Position numbers and translations under genes: made by a program. Positions 18,311 to 26,542 of a stretch of 64,000 bases of DNA are shown here, one piece after another (the first letter of the stretch is position 1; each line of letters begins with the position of its first letter). The stretch lies in NCBI RefSeq assembly GCF_042653545.1, contig NZ_JBHSIS010000002.1:1302001-1366000 (forward strand), read 5' to 3'. The DNA is from Actinophytocola glycyrrhizae. GTDB taxonomy: Bacteria > Actinomycetota > Actinomycetes > Mycobacteriales > Pseudonocardiaceae. The notes below the pieces were generated by a model that saw only the letters and a list, made by a program, of their open reading frames with translations, did no database searches and was not told the DNA's origin.

Positions 18311-19746
18311 CCGCCTCCGGTCTCGCCGCACCGAACCGGCGTGGCGAGCCCGGCCGGGGCGTACCCACGTCCTCCTGGTGGGGCGAGGATCTGCTTGGCC
18401 GCAGCGCGGACGACACGCCGTGGGCGCGCGGGGCGAGCACGGTCACAGCGGGCCGGATGCGAACCGAGGTCGCGTGGCTGCGCAAGGTGTACGGCCATCA
18501 GGGCATCGGGGCGCGCAGTACCGTGTCCCTGCACGGCACCCCGAGCTTCACCCAGCTGTGGTCGGTGTTCGCGCTGTGGTCGCTCGGCGCACAGGTGACC
18601 ATGCTGGAGCAGCGGCTGGCACGCGAGGACCGGGCCGTGGTGCACGCCCGGACCCGGCCGCAGTTCCACATGACCTTCGGCGGCTCGAACAGGATGAACA
18701 GGCCGTTCACCGACGAGTGCGAGGTGCTGGTCCGCCCGCTGCCGGACGGCGAGCCCGCCGTCACCGACCACTGCCTCGTGCACCTGTCCTCCGGGACCAC
18801 CGGCCAGGGCAAGATCATCGGCCGGACCCCTGACTCGCTGCTCACCGAGGTGGACCGGCTGGCGGCCCTGGACGCGATGCCACGGCCGGGCGAGCAGGTG
18901 CTGATCCTCAGCTCCTGGGCGCACTCCTTCGAGCTGATCGGGGGTGTGCTGCACGGCCTCGACCGGGCGGCCACCCTGGTGTTCCCGACCTCGCTCGTGC
19001 CCGAGCGGCTGCTGCTCACCGCACGCGACGCTCAGGTGCTGATCGGAACCCCCCGCCACTTCGAACTCCTCAGCGCGGTGCCCGGCACGCACGTGCTGCC
19101 CGAGCTGCGCGTCGCCATCTCCGGCGGCGAGGTGCTCAACCCCAGCGTGTTCGCGCGATTCGCGCGCCGCTACGGGGTGCGGATCGGGCAGGTGTACGGC
19201 ACGACAGAGGCCGGCATCATCGCCACCGACCTGGCGGGCGCGCACCCCCCGCCGAACGTCGGCCTCCCGGTGCCCGGCGTCCGGGTGCGGATCGAGGACG
19301 GCGAGCTGGAGGTCCACCTGGCACAGTCGCCCTACCTGACCGAGGCGCAGCCGTGGTTCGGCGGCTGGATGTCCACACAGGACCGCGTGGTGCCGGACCC
19401 GGAAACCGGGGTCCTGCGGCTGTGCGGCCGGTCGGGTGACGAGCGAGCGGACAGGTACCCGGAGGCCGACCTCCTGGAGATCGAGCGGGTCCTGCGTTCG
19501 CACCGGGACGTCGACGAGGCGGTCGTGACCGGCGTCGACGCCATCGAGGCCCATGTCTCCGGCTCACCGGGTCTGGATCACATAAACCTGATGGAGTGGT
19601 GCAGGCGGCTCATGGGAGAGACGAACACCCCCGCACGCTGCCACGTGGTCTCCTCCCTACCGCGGACCGCCAACGGCAAGTCCTTGCGCACCAGGGGGCT
19701 CATCCGGGCGACGGGCTTCCGACCGGCCGGTGGAGGCACACCATGA
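18307..19746 (+). CDS. Acyl/aryl-adenylating enzyme 1 (AMP-dependent ligase)
   Basis: A 479-aa ANL-superfamily enzyme. Core motif A3 is HLSSGTTGQGK (residues 159-169), A5 is VYGTTEAG and the catalytic-lysine motif A10 is TANGKSLR near the C terminus. A7 reads STQDRV rather than TGD, and the A8 hinge is degenerate, so it is divergent. Because it is translationally coupled to griH, the probable substrate is 3-amino-4-hydroxybenzoate or a methylated derivative, activated as the AMP ester for CoA, a carrier protein or reduction. No carrier protein is visible in the window. Confidence 0.88.
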   Translation: MTASGLAAPNRRGEPGRGVPTSSWWGEDLLGRSADDTPWARGASTVTAGRMRTEVAWLRKVYGHQGIGARSTVSLHGTPSFTQLWSVFALWSLGAQVTMLEQRLAREDRAVVHARTRPQFHMTFGGSNRMNRPFTDECEVLVRPLPDGEPAVTDHCLVHLSSGTTGQGKIIGRTPDSLLTEVDRLAALDAMPRPGEQVLILSSWAHSFELIGGVLHGLDRAATLVFPTSLVPERLLLTARDAQVLIGTPRHFELLSAVPGTHVLPELRVAISGGEVLNPSVFARFARRYGVRIGQVYGTTEAGIIATDLAGAHPPPNVGLPVPGVRVRIEDGELEVHLAQSPYLTEAQPWFGGWMSTQDRVVPDPETGVLRLCGRSGDERADRYPEADLLEIERVLRSHRDVDEAVVTGVDAIEAHVSGSPGLDHINLMEWCRRLMGETNTPARCHVVSSLPRTANGKSLRTRGLIRATGFRPAGGGTP

Positions 19747-20654
19747 CCACCGTGTACGACGATCGCAGGCGGGCCGTCGACCAGCGCGACCGCCGTGCGG
19801 ACGGAACGTTCTACTACGCGGTGCCGACCACGGATGTCTACAACAGACCGTCATGCGTCACGAGGCCACCCGCGCGGGACCCACTGCTGATCTTCGACAC
19901 CACCGTCGAGGCGGAAGCCGCCGGGTTCCGCCCGTGCCTTCGGTGCCGGCCCGACCAGTCGACCCTGCACGAGCGGCACACGGCGGCAGTGGTACGGGCC
20001 TGCCGGGTCATCGAGAACATGCACGACGCGCCCAGCCTGGACGACCTGGCCGACGCCGCCGGGTTCAGCCGGTTCCACTTCCACCGTGTCTTCAGGGCGA
20101 TGACGGGCCTGACACCACACTCCTACATCACCGCCTGCCGCTCGCAGCGCATGCGGGCCGAACTGTCCAGGGCCGACAGCGTCACCAGCGCGATCTACGA
20201 TGCCGGTTTCAACTCCAACGGCCGCTTCTACGCCACCTCCCCGGAGATCCTGGGCATGACGCCGATGAGCTTCCGCGCGGGCGGCGAGGGAACCCGCGTC
20301 CATCGCCACGTCGCGCGGTGCTCCATGGGCTTCGCACTCGTCGCCGCGGCCGATCGCGGTGTGTGCGCGGTCCTGCTCGGCGAGGATGTGGGCACTCTGC
20401 TGCACCAACTGCGGCGCTGGTTTCCCCATGCGGCGATCAGCGAGGCGAGCGAGGCATTCGCCGCGCAGGTGGACGAGGCGCTGTTCCTGGCCGAACCGCC
20501 GCTGGCGGCCCGCGCGTTGCCTGACGACGTCCGCGGTACCGTGCTGCGTCAGCGAATCCGGGCGGCCCTGCGCGACCGCGACACCTCGGTCACCGCCGAC
20601 GCCGGTTCCGGCCTGATGGTGCTGCGGGACGCGGTCGCAGGCAACGCCGGCTGA
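19743..20654 (+). CDS. Ada-like AraC-family regulator lacking methyl-acceptor cysteines
   Basis: This 303-aa protein has the Ada layout: an N-terminal zinc domain (residues 18-70), an AraC helix-turn-helix pair (about 80-180) and the start of an O6-alkylguanine-transferase domain. In Ada four cysteines bind zinc and the first (VYCRPSC) accepts methyl from DNA phosphotriesters. Here that position is Asn34 (VYNRPSC), leaving Cys38, Cys65 and Cys68. The C-terminal transferase part stops soon after LPDDVRGTVLRQRI and has no PCHR active site. It therefore looks like a DNA-binding protein without repair activity. It overlaps the ligase by ATGA and ends the operon, so it is probably a cluster regulator. 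Confidence 0.9.
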   Translation: MTTVYDDRRRAVDQRDRRADGTFYYAVPTTDVYNRPSCVTRPPARDPLLIFDTTVEAEAAGFRPCLRCRPDQSTLHERHTAAVVRACRVIENMHDAPSLDDLADAAGFSRFHFHRVFRAMTGLTPHSYITACRSQRMRAELSRADSVTSAIYDAGFNSNGRFYATSPEILGMTPMSFRAGGEGTRVHRHVARCSMGFALVAAADRGVCAVLLGEDVGTLLHQLRRWFPHAAISEASEAFAAQVDEALFLAEPPLAARALPDDVRGTVLRQRIRAALRDRDTSVTADAGSGLMVLRDAVAGNAG

Positions 20655-20668
20655 GTACGCGACGAACC

Positions 20669-21475
20669 TCAGGCGCAGGTCATCAGGTCCAAGGACATAC
20701 CGGTGCCGGCGATCGGGCCGTCCAGTCTCGGATCGGCGGACAGAATGGCCGTCTGCACACCGGATGCGCCTGCCGACGGCACGATCCCGTGTTCGGCACG
20801 CAGCACCGCGCACAGCCGCCGGTACACCGCCAACGCGTCGACCTGCCTGCCACAGCGGTAGAGCGCGGTCATCAGCCGCACCTGCAGCCGTTCGTCGGCC
20901 GGGTGCCGGTAACTCAGCGCACCCAGCTCACCGAGCAGCTCATGATGCCTGCTGAGTTCGAGGTCGAGGTCGATGCGCAGGCACAGTGCGTCCATCCGGC
21001 GCCGAGCCAGACCGTCGCGCAGCACGCTGGACACGGGTCCCGACAACACGTCCACCAACACCACCGCCTGCCACAGCTCGAGTGCGGCACCGACCAGCCG
21101 CGCCGACGCACTCAGGTGGTGCGCGGACCTCGCGACGTCGGCCGCCCGCATCCGGTCGGCGAAGACGGTGACGTCGATCTCGCCACGCTCGGCCGCGAAC
21201 ACATATCCCCGGCCGTGGGTCATCAGCCGGCCGGCACCGGACGGCGCTGACGCCAGCACCTTGCGCAGCTGTGTCATGTGCGCGTGCACGGTCGCGAGCG
21301 CACCGGCAGGCGAGTTGCCGTCCCAGAGCTCACGAATGCACTCGTCGACCGACACCGTGCTGTTGGCGTTGAGCAGCAGCAGGGCCAGCAACTGGCGCTG
21401 TTTGGGGGCCGATGGAGTGACATCGAGGTCACCGTCGCCGAGACGCAACGGACCGAGCAGGCTGATGTCCATCAC
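20669..21475 (-). CDS. SARP-family transcriptional activator 2
   Basis: A 268-aa small SARP with the winged-helix domain (ISLLGPLRL to about residue 95, with KQRQLLALLLLNANSTVSV) and a BTAD domain. It is related to but distinct from SARP 1. Start is GTG 21475, or ATG 21472 in the same frame. It is convergent with the Ada-like gene (14-bp gap) and divergent from the second adenylating enzyme, so it is placed to control the 21643-26385 genes. Confidence 0.9.
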   Translation of the reverse strand: MMDISLLGPLRLGDGDLDVTPSAPKQRQLLALLLLNANSTVSVDECIRELWDGNSPAGALATVHAHMTQLRKVLASAPSGAGRLMTHGRGYVFAAERGEIDVTVFADRMRAADVARSAHHLSASARLVGAALELWQAVVLVDVLSGPVSSVLRDGLARRRMDALCLRIDLDLELSRHHELLGELGALSYRHPADERLQVRLMTALYRCGRQVDALAVYRRLCAVLRAEHGIVPSAGASGVQTAILSADPRLDGPIAGTGMSLDLMTCA

Positions 21476-21642
21476 AAGGTCTCTCTCCCGGATACGCCGT
21501 CAGGTGTGCATACGGTGGAACACCGCGGCGGCCGGATCCGTTGCGGCCGGTACAGGGCAAGAACCAGAGCGGTACCGCGGCCCGCGCGCCGTAACGTCGA
21601 CGGCATCCAGCTCCCGAGACATTTCCTCCTCAAGGGAACGCC
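21476..21642. promoter_or_regulatory. Divergent promoter region of SARP 2 and the ligase 2 operon
   Basis: 167 bases. GCGGCCGG occurs twice, at 21527 and 21542, 15 bases apart. TCCTCAAGGGAAC precedes the ligase ATG. The repeat spacing does not match the 11- or 22-bp period typical of SARP operators, so its role is open. Confidence 0.4.
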
Positions 21643-23316
21643 ATGTACCTGTTCGGCACCCACCGATCCATCGTCCAGAGGCTGCGGCTGTCCATGGACG
21701 GCGACCTCGGCGCGGGGAACTTCTTCTGGCGGGTCTGCGCTGTCGCCGACGACCTCGATCGGCCGATCTTGTTCCGGTCCGGGCCCGACGGCCTCACCGG
21801 TCTGTCCCTGAGGACCCTGCGCGAACGCGTGCTGCGCTGTGCGAACTGGTACCTGGCGCACGACGTCGGCCACGGCACCCGGATCGGGGTGTACACATCG
21901 GACGGTCTGCGCGCGTTCCTGCACCACATAGCGATCACGAGTCTCGGCGGGGTCACCGTACTGGCCAACCCCAACCTGGACCCCGCGGCCGCCGCCGACT
22001 ACTTCCGGCGCACCGACACCGCGATGGTGCTGGCCGACACGACCAGGCTCACCGCGATCAGGGCGACCGCGGACCACGAGGGCGATGAGCCCCTTACCAC
22101 CGCCGACGTCGATACGGTCGAGCGAGAAGCCACCTCGGCCAAGGACCACGCCGAGCACCGGCACCACCACCGACTCGACGATCTCGTCCTCATCTCGCAC
22201 TCCTCCGGCACCACCGGAACACCGAAACCCACCCTGTTCGCCCACCACACGTTCTCCGTCGGCAAACGGGAACGCCTGTGGAAGTTCCCGTCGGCGACCA
22301 CCGACCGGATGCTGACCGCGTTGCCACACAGTCATTCCGCCGGAATCAGCTACCTGAGCCTCGCGGTGCTGCTCGGCCTGCCCACGCTGATGATCGACGA
22401 TCCCTCCGGCGCCGCGGTGGCAGTGGCGATGAACGCGTTCACTCCGACCGTGGTCATCGCCTTCCCACTCTCGCTGGCCGACCTGGCCATCGAGACACTC
22501 TCCCCGGCGGCCAGGACGAGCGTCCACACCTGGATGGGCATGGGTGACGCATCGCACGAGCGGCACATCCGGCCGCTCGTCGCGCTCGGCCCGGCTGCCG
22601 GCTCGACCTATGTGGATGGTCTGGGATCATCGGAGATGGGCATGGTGTTGTTCAAGCACGCCTACACCAGGGAGTCCACTCGGTACGGACGGGTCATCGG
22701 CAGGCCGGTGAAGGTGGTGAGCCGGGCCGCCGTACTCGACGAGCTGGGCAACGAGCTCCCGGACGGCCAGGCCGGTCTGCTCGGGGTGCGCACCCCGAGC
22801 GTCACCCCGGGCTATGTCAACGACCCAGCCCTCACCGCGCAGGCCCGCGCCGGCGGATACTTCTTCACCGGCGACGTGGTCCGCCGCGACGCCGATGGCA
22901 CGTGGTACCACCTCGACCGGACTCCGGACGCGATCCACACGGTGGCAGGCCCGACCTACAGCCTGCCACTGGAGGAAATCGTGCTGAGCGAGACCGGTGC
23001 GTTCGACGCGGCCGTGGTCGCGGTGGACGACCCGTTCGCGGTCGGCCGGTCGCGGCCGGTCGCGGTGGTGCTCTTCAAGGGCGGAGGTCCGACGCCGCAG
23101 GACGTCCTGGCACGGTGCAACCGCGTCCTGGCACTCGCCGGTATGGCGCTGCTGGCGGCGGTAGTGGTCGCCGAGAGCCGCGCGGACCTGCCGGTCGGCG
23201 TCACCGGGAAGGTGCTCAAAAGGGTACTGCGCGACCGCCACCGGCATCTGCTCAGCGAGCACGCTCCGCCGGGCACGGCGATCGACATCCGGTTGACCAC
23301 GTCAGCCACCGAATAG
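21643..23316 (+). CDS. Acyl/aryl-adenylating enzyme 2 (AMP-dependent ligase)
   Basis: A 557-aa ANL-superfamily enzyme with A3 SHSSGTTGTPKPT, A5 DGLGSSEMG, A7 YFFTGDVV, and A10 GVTGKVLKRVL carrying the catalytic lysine. It is more canonical than the ligase at 18307. The tail DLPVGVTGKVLK resembles acyl-CoA synthetases and free-standing NRPS adenylation proteins. It begins a three- or four-gene transcript with a methyltransferase and an FAD oxidoreductase, and would activate a second acid building block or the same core at another stage. The specificity pocket cannot be assigned by eye. Confidence 0.9.
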   Translation: MYLFGTHRSIVQRLRLSMDGDLGAGNFFWRVCAVADDLDRPILFRSGPDGLTGLSLRTLRERVLRCANWYLAHDVGHGTRIGVYTSDGLRAFLHHIAITSLGGVTVLANPNLDPAAAADYFRRTDTAMVLADTTRLTAIRATADHEGDEPLTTADVDTVEREATSAKDHAEHRHHHRLDDLVLISHSSGTTGTPKPTLFAHHTFSVGKRERLWKFPSATTDRMLTALPHSHSAGISYLSLAVLLGLPTLMIDDPSGAAVAVAMNAFTPTVVIAFPLSLADLAIETLSPAARTSVHTWMGMGDASHERHIRPLVALGPAAGSTYVDGLGSSEMGMVLFKHAYTRESTRYGRVIGRPVKVVSRAAVLDELGNELPDGQAGLLGVRTPSVTPGYVNDPALTAQARAGGYFFTGDVVRRDADGTWYHLDRTPDAIHTVAGPTYSLPLEEIVLSETGAFDAAVVAVDDPFAVGRSRPVAVVLFKGGGPTPQDVLARCNRVLALAGMALLAAVVVAESRADLPVGVTGKVLKRVLRDRHRHLLSEHAPPGTAIDIRLTTSATE

Positions 23317-23332
23317 TCCCGAAGAGGAACCC

Positions 23333-24340
23333 ATGACACAGCAGACCCCTGCCCGCACCGTGGTCGACATCGCCACCGGGACCTGGCGGACCCAGGCCCT
23401 GTACGCGGCGACGGTGCTTCGGCTGCCCGATCACGTCGCGGCCGGGCACACCACCAGCGCCGCCCTGGCCGCCGAGGCCGACGCGGCCCCGGACGGCATC
23501 ATCCGGCTGATGCGGCTGCTGACCGCGCTGGACGTCTTCGCAGGCGACGACCGCACCGGCTACCGGCTGACCCCGGTGTCCCAACTACTGCGCAGCGACG
23601 AGCCGGGATCGATGCGGGACATGTGTCTGATGTACGGCGAGGAGTTCCACCGAGCCTGGGGCTCGGCGGCGACCGCGATACGCACCGGTCACGCGGGATT
23701 CGAGGACGCGTTCGGCAAGACCTTGCACGAGTATCTCGCCGAAGAGCCGGAGGCGGGGCCGAAGTTCCTGAGCGCGATGAACGCCGGCAGCGTCTTCTTC
23801 TCCGACGTGCCTGCGGTGTACGACTTCTCCGGTTGCAAGACGGTGACGGACCTGGCCGGCGGCAGCGGACTGCTGCTGTCCACCGTCCTGCGCGCCAACC
23901 CCGGACTGCACGGTGTGCTGCTCGACCGCGAACACATGTTGACGGTTGCCGAGGCGCATCTGAGCTCCACCGTCGAGCCAGGTCGCTACGAGGTGGTGGC
24001 CGGCGACATCTTCGAGTCCGTACCGTCTGGTTCCGACGCCTACCTGCTCTCCCGCATCCTGCAGGACTGGGAGGACGACGACTGCATCACGTTGCTGAGC
24101 AACGTCCGTCGTGCCATGACCAGCACCGCCGCCCGGCTGCTGATCGTCGAGCGAATGATCCCCGACGGGGGCTCCGCGGTGTTGCCGCTGCTGTACGACC
24201 TGCACCTACTGATGATGGCGGGCGGCCGGGAACGCACCCCCGCCGGTTACGCGTCCATTCTGGACGGTGCGGGACTTCGCGTGGAGTCGGTGCACGAACT
24301 GGCTCTGGAGACCAGCCTGCTGGTGGCCGCACCCCGGTGA
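23333..24340 (+). CDS. Class II O-methyltransferase (acetylserotonin/DnrK-like)
   Basis: A 335-aa SAM-dependent methyltransferase of the plant-type COMT/DnrK family. An N-terminal winged-helix dimerisation domain (to about residue 95) precedes the Rossmann fold with TDLAGGSGLLLSTVL, the acidic loop VAGDIFESVPSGSDAYLLSRIL and the catalytic region LQDWEDDD, where other family members have LHDWDD. The usual catalytic His of LHDW is Gln here (LQDW), as in some homologues that act by proximity. GAGGAAC precedes the ATG. It is the third O-methyltransferase of the cluster. Confidence 0.9.
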   Translation: MTQQTPARTVVDIATGTWRTQALYAATVLRLPDHVAAGHTTSAALAAEADAAPDGIIRLMRLLTALDVFAGDDRTGYRLTPVSQLLRSDEPGSMRDMCLMYGEEFHRAWGSAATAIRTGHAGFEDAFGKTLHEYLAEEPEAGPKFLSAMNAGSVFFSDVPAVYDFSGCKTVTDLAGGSGLLLSTVLRANPGLHGVLLDREHMLTVAEAHLSSTVEPGRYEVVAGDIFESVPSGSDAYLLSRILQDWEDDDCITLLSNVRRAMTSTAARLLIVERMIPDGGSAVLPLLYDLHLLMMAGGRERTPAGYASILDGAGLRVESVHELALETSLLVAAPR

Positions 24341-24399
24341 CCCGGCCGGAACACCGTTGCGAACGATCCGACCAGCAGGACTGTCCGAGGAGGTGCCGG

Positions 24400-26385
24400 A
24401 TGCGGACGAGGACCATCCAGGTCTGCGTCATCGGTCTCGGCCCGCGAGGACTGTCCGTACTGGAGAGGATCTGCGCCAACGCGACCGGGTGCCTGCCGAC
24501 GGGCCATGACCTTGTGGTGCATCTGGTGGATCCGCGTGCGGGCGAGGGCGGCGGGGTGTGGCGGGACAGTCAGGACCCGGAGCTGCTGATGAACACGGTG
24601 GCCGCACAGATCAGCATGTTCGTCGACGACAGCGTGACCTGCGCCGGCCCGGTGGCACCTGGGCCGAGTCTGCACGAGTGGGCCAGGTCCCTCGCCCTGG
24701 TCGATGCGCCGCCGGAGGTCCCGGACACCGTGCGCCGGGAGGCGGCGCGACTCGGACCCGACTCGTACCCATCGCGATCGTTCTACGGCCACTATCTCAA
24801 CTGGACACTGCACCGCGTGGTGCGCACGGCACCGCCGGTGGTCGCGATCCACCTGCACAACGACAACGCGATGGACCTGCGCGAGTCCGAGGACGGTTCG
24901 CAGGTGGTCCGGTTGACCGGCGGCGCCACGATCGACCAGCTCGATGCCGTGGTGCTGGCACAGGGACACCTGCCGACCCAGCCGACCAGGGCGCAGGTCG
25001 TGCTGAGCCGGTTCGCCGACGAACACACCCTGCGCTACCTGCCGCCGGGCAACCCCGCCGACGTGTCCCTCGACGCCATCGGGGCCGGCGAGGTCACCAT
25101 CCTGCGCGGCATGGGGCTCACCTTCTTCGACTACATGGCGCTGCTGACCATCGGCCGGGGCGGCGTGTTCTCGCGGCGCGCGGACGGCTCGCTGACCTAC
25201 CTGCGCTCGGCCGCGGAACCGCGACTGGTCACCGGATCACGACGGGGCGTCCCCTATCAGGCACGCGGCGAGAACCAGAAGGGAGCGACCGGCAGGCACC
25301 GGCCGGTCTTCCTCACCGAGAAGGTGATCGCCGGGCTGCGGGCACAGGCGGATCAGGGCCGGCCGGTCAACTTCCGGCGCGACGTGTGGCCGTTGATCGA
25401 CCTCGAGGTACGCGCGGTGTACTACAGCACACTGGTGCGCGAGCGGAACTGTGTCTGCGACGCCGCGGCCTTCCTGCACTGTTTCACGACGACCGCGGCG
25501 GAAGGTAGCGCCCGGGCAGGCGGCGACCCGTTCGGCACCGAGCCGTCGGCAGCCGAGCAGAGGCTGCTGTCCAGCGCCGGTATCGCCGACGACGAGCGGT
25601 GGGACTGGCACCGAGTCGCCCGGCCGTACGGTGGGTCAGAGCTGCGTTCCACCGCGGAGTTCCGCGACTGGCTGAGGTCCTACCTGGACGGTGACGTCGC
25701 CGAGGCACGGCTGGGCAACGTGCAGAGTGCCCCCAAAGCCGCGCTGGACGTGTTGCGTGATCTACGCAACGAGATACGTCTCGTGGTCGACCACGGCGGG
25801 CTTTCCGGCGACTCCTACCGCGACGACCTGCAACGGTGGTACATGCCGCTGAACGCGTACGTGTCGATCGGCCCGCCCGCGCAACGGGTCGAGGAGCTTG
25901 GCGCGCTGATCGACGCCGGTGTGGTCTCGGTGATGGGCCCAGGTCTGGTTGTGACGCAGGACGTGAGCACCCACCGCTTCGTGGCCACCTCGCTGATGTT
26001 CCCAGACGTGCGAGAACAGGCCACCACGCTGATCGACGCGCGCCTCCCGGAAACCGACCTGCGCCACACGACCGATCCGCTGGTCCGCAATCTGCTGGCC
26101 CGCGGGGAGTCCAGGCTGCATCGGATCCCGATCCGCGACGGCGGCTCGTACCCGACCGGCGGCCTGGCGGTGACCCAGCGTCCCTATCACCTCGTGGACG
26201 CCGACGGGTCCCCGAACCCGCGTCGCTTCGCCTTCGGCGTACCAACCGAAACAGTGCACTGGATCACCGCGGCGGGTATCCGGCCCGGCGTGAACTCCGT
26301 CATCCTCAGCGACGCGGACGCGGTTGCCAGGGCGAGTTTGGCCGCGGCACTCGACCGATCGGTCGTTGCCGCGGCCGCGGACTGA
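24400..26385 (+). CDS. FAD/NAD(P)-binding oxidoreductase (NAD_binding_9 type)
   Basis: A 661-aa flavoprotein beginning with the dinucleotide fold VIGLGPRGLSVLERI (residues 10-24) typical of the FAD-NAD(P)-binding family (Pfam NAD_binding_9), distantly like lysine/ornithine N-hydroxylases. A second GxG block is ILRGMGLTFFDYMALL. The ATG has GGAGG at good spacing. Similar large flavoproteins accompany natural-product clusters and some are amine N-oxygenases; with an aminophenol core in the pathway an N-oxidation role is plausible but unproven. It is the last gene of the cluster on this side; genes beyond are unrelated. Confidence 0.75.
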   Translation: MRTRTIQVCVIGLGPRGLSVLERICANATGCLPTGHDLVVHLVDPRAGEGGGVWRDSQDPELLMNTVAAQISMFVDDSVTCAGPVAPGPSLHEWARSLALVDAPPEVPDTVRREAARLGPDSYPSRSFYGHYLNWTLHRVVRTAPPVVAIHLHNDNAMDLRESEDGSQVVRLTGGATIDQLDAVVLAQGHLPTQPTRAQVVLSRFADEHTLRYLPPGNPADVSLDAIGAGEVTILRGMGLTFFDYMALLTIGRGGVFSRRADGSLTYLRSAAEPRLVTGSRRGVPYQARGENQKGATGRHRPVFLTEKVIAGLRAQADQGRPVNFRRDVWPLIDLEVRAVYYSTLVRERNCVCDAAAFLHCFTTTAAEGSARAGGDPFGTEPSAAEQRLLSSAGIADDERWDWHRVARPYGGSELRSTAEFRDWLRSYLDGDVAEARLGNVQSAPKAALDVLRDLRNEIRLVVDHGGLSGDSYRDDLQRWYMPLNAYVSIGPPAQRVEELGALIDAGVVSVMGPGLVVTQDVSTHRFVATSLMFPDVREQATTLIDARLPETDLRHTTDPLVRNLLARGESRLHRIPIRDGGSYPTGGLAVTQRPYHLVDADGSPNPRRFAFGVPTETVHWITAAGIRPGVNSVILSDADAVARASLAAALDRSVVAAAAD

Positions 26386-26542
26386 ATCGACACCCGCGAG
26401 CAGGATGTCGCCGACACGAACCACTCCTGCGACACACGTCAGCGGTGTTGACCACGCCGGTCTCCTGCTCGGAAAGCGGCCACGCGGATGCGCCCGGCCC
26501 GTGGTAGGTGACCTCGGTGCGGCGTTGTGCTGTGGGGCTTCG

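Noticed and set aside
21527..21549. Direct repeat GCGGCCGG as a SARP operator
   Set aside because: Spacing of 15 bp does not fit the 11/22-bp SARP pattern, and the sequence is a low-information GC motif.
26386..26542. Minus-strand TYHGPG motif resembling lipoate-protein ligase B
   Set aside because: Only six residues match and the surrounding frame shows no LipB features; taken as chance.
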